Shown here: positions 61,590 to 64,000 of the stretch, piece after piece
How the letters are laid out: each line of letters begins with the position of its first letter
Numbering within the stretch: position 1 is the first letter of the stretch
NCBI GenBank assembly: GCA_037783415.1
Contig: JAZGTN010000059.1
Location: forward strand, 5,208,001-5,272,000
Direction of reading: 5' to 3'
DNA length: 64,000 nt
Source: Leptasterias polaris
Taxonomy: Eukaryota; Echinodermata; Asteroidea; Forcipulatida; Asteriidae
Program-made: the position numbers and the translations under genes
The notes under the pieces: generated by a model
What the model was told of the DNA's origin: nothing
Databases searched by the model: none
Seen by the model: only the letters and a program-made list of their open reading frames with translations

Positions 61590-64000
61590 TACTAACTTTA
61601 AAGTCACTCTGTAAACAAACGACGCGAATAAATATAGTTGTTTACTTTTAACTCTTCATTTGCATACAGGCACACACTCTGTATGTTTCATCAAGATCAC
61701 AGCAATGCGCAAACGAAAATCCTCAAAACGAAACTTTTTATATTTTCCTTGTTTACTAAACCTAAAGTTACTCTGTAAACAAACATAACACTTATAATTT
61801 TGCTTACTATCAATTCTGTTACTTGCTTACAGGTACACCCTCTGTATGTTTCAACAAGGTCACACCGACCTGTAAAAAACAAATACAGCAATTACGTATT
61901 TTCCCTTTTTACTCACTTAATAGTCACTTTGTAAACAAACTTTACACAGATAATTAGTTTGTTTTGTTTTAACTCTGTATTCGCAATCATGCACACCTTC
62001 TGTATGTTTTAAAAGAACACCTCGTGCAAAAAAATCAAAGAAGCAACCCTTTAATTGTCCCTGCTTAAAAAAAATCTAAAAAATTGAGGCTATAAGAAAG
62101 AAGTCACTCTGTAAACAAACTTGTCGCGGATAAATATAGCTGTGTTTACTTTTAACTCTTCATTTGCATACAGGCACATACTCTGTATGTTTCATCAAGA
62201 TCACAGCAATGCGCCAAAAAAATCCTCAAAACAAAACTTTTTATATTTTCCTTGTTTACTAAACCTAAAGTTACTCTGTAAACAAACTTAACACTGATAA
62301 TTTTGCTTACTATCAATTCTGTTACTTGCTTACATGCACAGCCTCTGTATGTTTCAACAAGGTCACACTTCACACTGACCTGCAAAAAAATCATTGGTAA
62401 TTATTAATTTTCCCTGTTTACTAACTTTAAAGTTACTCTGTAAACAAACTTAACACTGATAATTTTGCTTACTATCAATTCTGTTACTTGCTTACATGCA
62501 CAGCCTCAGTATGTTTCAACAAGGTCAAACCGACCTGCAAAAAACTCATACAGCAATTGTTTATTTTCCTTGTTTACTAAACTTAAAGTTACTCTGTAAA
62601 CAAACTTAACACTGATAATTTTGCTTAATATCAATTCTGTTACTTGCTTACATGCACAGCCTCTGTATGTTTCAACAAGGTCACACTGACCTGCAAAAAA
62701 ATCATTGGTAATTATTAATTTTCCCTGTTTACTAACTTTAAAGTTACTCTGTAAACAAACTTAACACTGATAATTTTGCTTACTATCAATTCTGTTACTT
62801 GCTTACATGCACAGCCTCAGTATGTTTCAACAAGGTCAAACCGACCTGCAAAAAACTCATACAGCAATTGTTTATTTTCCTTGTTTACTAAACCTAAAGT
62901 TACTCTGTAAACAAACTTAACACTGATAATTTTGCTTAATATCAATTCTGTTACTTGCTTACATGCACAGCCTCTGTATGTTTCAACAAGGTCACACTGA
63001 CCTGCAAAAAAATCATTGGTAATTATTAATTTTCCCTGTTTACTAACTTTAAAGTTACTCTGTAAACAAACTTAACACTGATAATTTTGCTTACGATCAA
63101 TTCTGTTACTTGCTTACAGGCACACCCTCTGTATGTTTCAACAACGTCACACTGACCTGCAAAAAAATCATATAGCAATTATGTATTTTCCCTGTTTACT
63201 AACTTTAAAGTCACTCTGTAAACAAACAACGCGGATAAATATAGTTGTTTACTTTTAACTCTTCATTTGCATACAGGCACACACTCTGTATGTTTCATCA
63301 AGATCACAGCAATGCGCAAACAAAAATCCTCAAAACGAAACTTTTTATATTTTCCTTGTTTACTAAACCTAAAGTTACTCTGTAAACAAACATAACACTT
63401 ATAATTTTGCTTACTATCAATTCTGTTACTTGCTTACAGGTACACCCTCTGTATGTTTCAACAAGGTCACACCGACCTGCAAAAAACAAATACAGCAATT
63501 ACGTATTTTCCCTTTTTACTCACTTAAAAGTCACTCTGTAAACAAACTTAACAAACAGATAATTAGTTTGTTTTGTTTTAACTCTGTATTCGCAATCATG
63601 CACACCTTCTGTATGTTTTAAAAAAACACCTCGTGCAAAAAAATCAAAGAAGCAACCCTTTAAATGTCCCTGCTTAAAAAAATCTAAAAAATTGAGGCTA
63701 TAAGAAAAAAGTCACTCTGTAAACAAACTTGGCGCGGATAAATATAGCTGTGTTTACTTTTAACTCTTCATTTGCATACAGGCACATACTCTGTATGTTT
63801 CATCAAGATCACAGCAATGCGCCAAAAAAATCCTCAAAACAAAACTTTATATTTTCCTTGTTTACTAAACCTAAAGTTACTCTGTAAACAAACTTAACAC
63901 TGATAATTTTGCTTACTATCAATTCTGTTACTTGCTTACAGGCACACCCTCTGTATGTTTCAACAATATCACATCTATTTGCAAAAAACTCATTCAGCAA
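61590..64000 (+). repeat. ~1.6-kb higher-order duplication in the 155-bp satellite
   Basis: The segment 61590-62390 recurs at about 63197-64000 with an offset of 1607-1608 bp. It includes the variants AACAAACGACGCG / AACAAACAACGCG, CATTTGCATACAGG, TCATCAAGATCACAGCAATGCGC and CTCGTGCAAAAAAATC. The material between the two copies is made of 311-bp dimers. The second copy is cut by the window end. Confidence 0.75.
62415..62446. promoter_or_regulatory. Paired inverted forkhead-like sites around a palindrome
   Basis: TGTTTAC (62415-62421), the perfect palindrome TAACTTTAAAGTTA (62422-62435), CTCT, then GTAAACA (62440-62446). TGTTTAC/GTAAACA is the core forkhead (FOX) motif. The arrangement recurs in every second unit, for example from 61274. 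In the alternate units the palindrome has drifted (CTAAACCTAAAGTTA) but both forkhead-like words remain. Confidence 0.5.

Larger units (their letters stand above)
61226..64000 (+). repeat. Regular ~155-bp satellite with 311-bp dimers, continuing off the window
   Basis: AGTTACTCTGTAAACAAAC anchors at 62431, 62587, 62742, 62898 and 63053 give alternating steps of 156 and 155 bp. The two alternating forms differ after the GGTCA word: one reads CACTGACCTGCAAAAAAATC with ATTGGTAATTATTAA, the other AACCGACCTGCAAAAAACTC with ATACAGCAATTG. Unit length equals about one nucleosome repeat. The minus-strand frames at 61697-61891, 62152-62394, 63304-63498 and 63809-64000 are the same satellite translated and do not indicate a gene. 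Confidence 0.9.

Noticed and set aside
61697..64000. Family of small minus-strand proteins (61697, 62152, 63304, 63809)
   Set aside because: They are translations of the same 155-bp satellite and vary with its duplications; there is no independent evidence of a gene.

Overview
The window is non-coding eukaryotic DNA dominated by satellites; I find no gene I can name. The organism is probably a marine invertebrate deuterostome, most likely an echinoderm and perhaps a sea star. This rests on the frequent TAGGCCTA motifs and on two palindromic elements (5232-5428 and 5644-6042) that resemble, from memory, repeat families common in echinoderm genomes. There are no bacterial features. Nearly all open frames of 60-130 codons start at TTG or GTG, which eukaryotes do not normally use, so I treat them as chance frames or exon-like stretches.

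Layout. 1-9317 is AT-rich flanking DNA with simple repeats, poly-C and poly-G tracts, hairpins, a 717-bp near-perfect inverted repeat (3092-3808), a C-rich minisatellite (4104-4605), two MITE-like elements, a 161-bp tandem duplication, a diverged repeat of about 260-290 bp, and an unexplained GC-rich patch (8935-9240).

9318-59870 is one tandem array in a single orientation. It has 77 core units of about 646 bp (9647-59267), all very similar, flanked on both sides by diverged relatives that share an alternative half-unit. Four junction types (A, B, C, D), a 2-nt insertion and a few substitutions act as markers. They show higher-order structure: a three-unit repeat (about 1940 bp) over 32-47 kb, and multi-unit blocks duplicated at offsets of 2586, 5155, 16158 and 18029 bp. 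Each unit carries an 87-codon open frame without an ATG, a pyrimidine-rich AG that looks like a 3' splice site, several GT sites, and a 36-nt hairpin.

59880-64000 (running off the window) is a second, unrelated satellite of about 155 bp with 311-bp dimers and a 1.6-kb higher-order repeat. Its units carry forkhead-like sites and, in four copies, the exact AGGTCA-n3-TGACCT palindrome of an oestrogen-type nuclear receptor element.

No genes are seen to work together. The coherent reading is a heterochromatic or pericentromeric satellite block that grew by unequal exchange, with an open question whether the 646-bp unit descends from, or still contributes, exons of a repeat-rich transcript.
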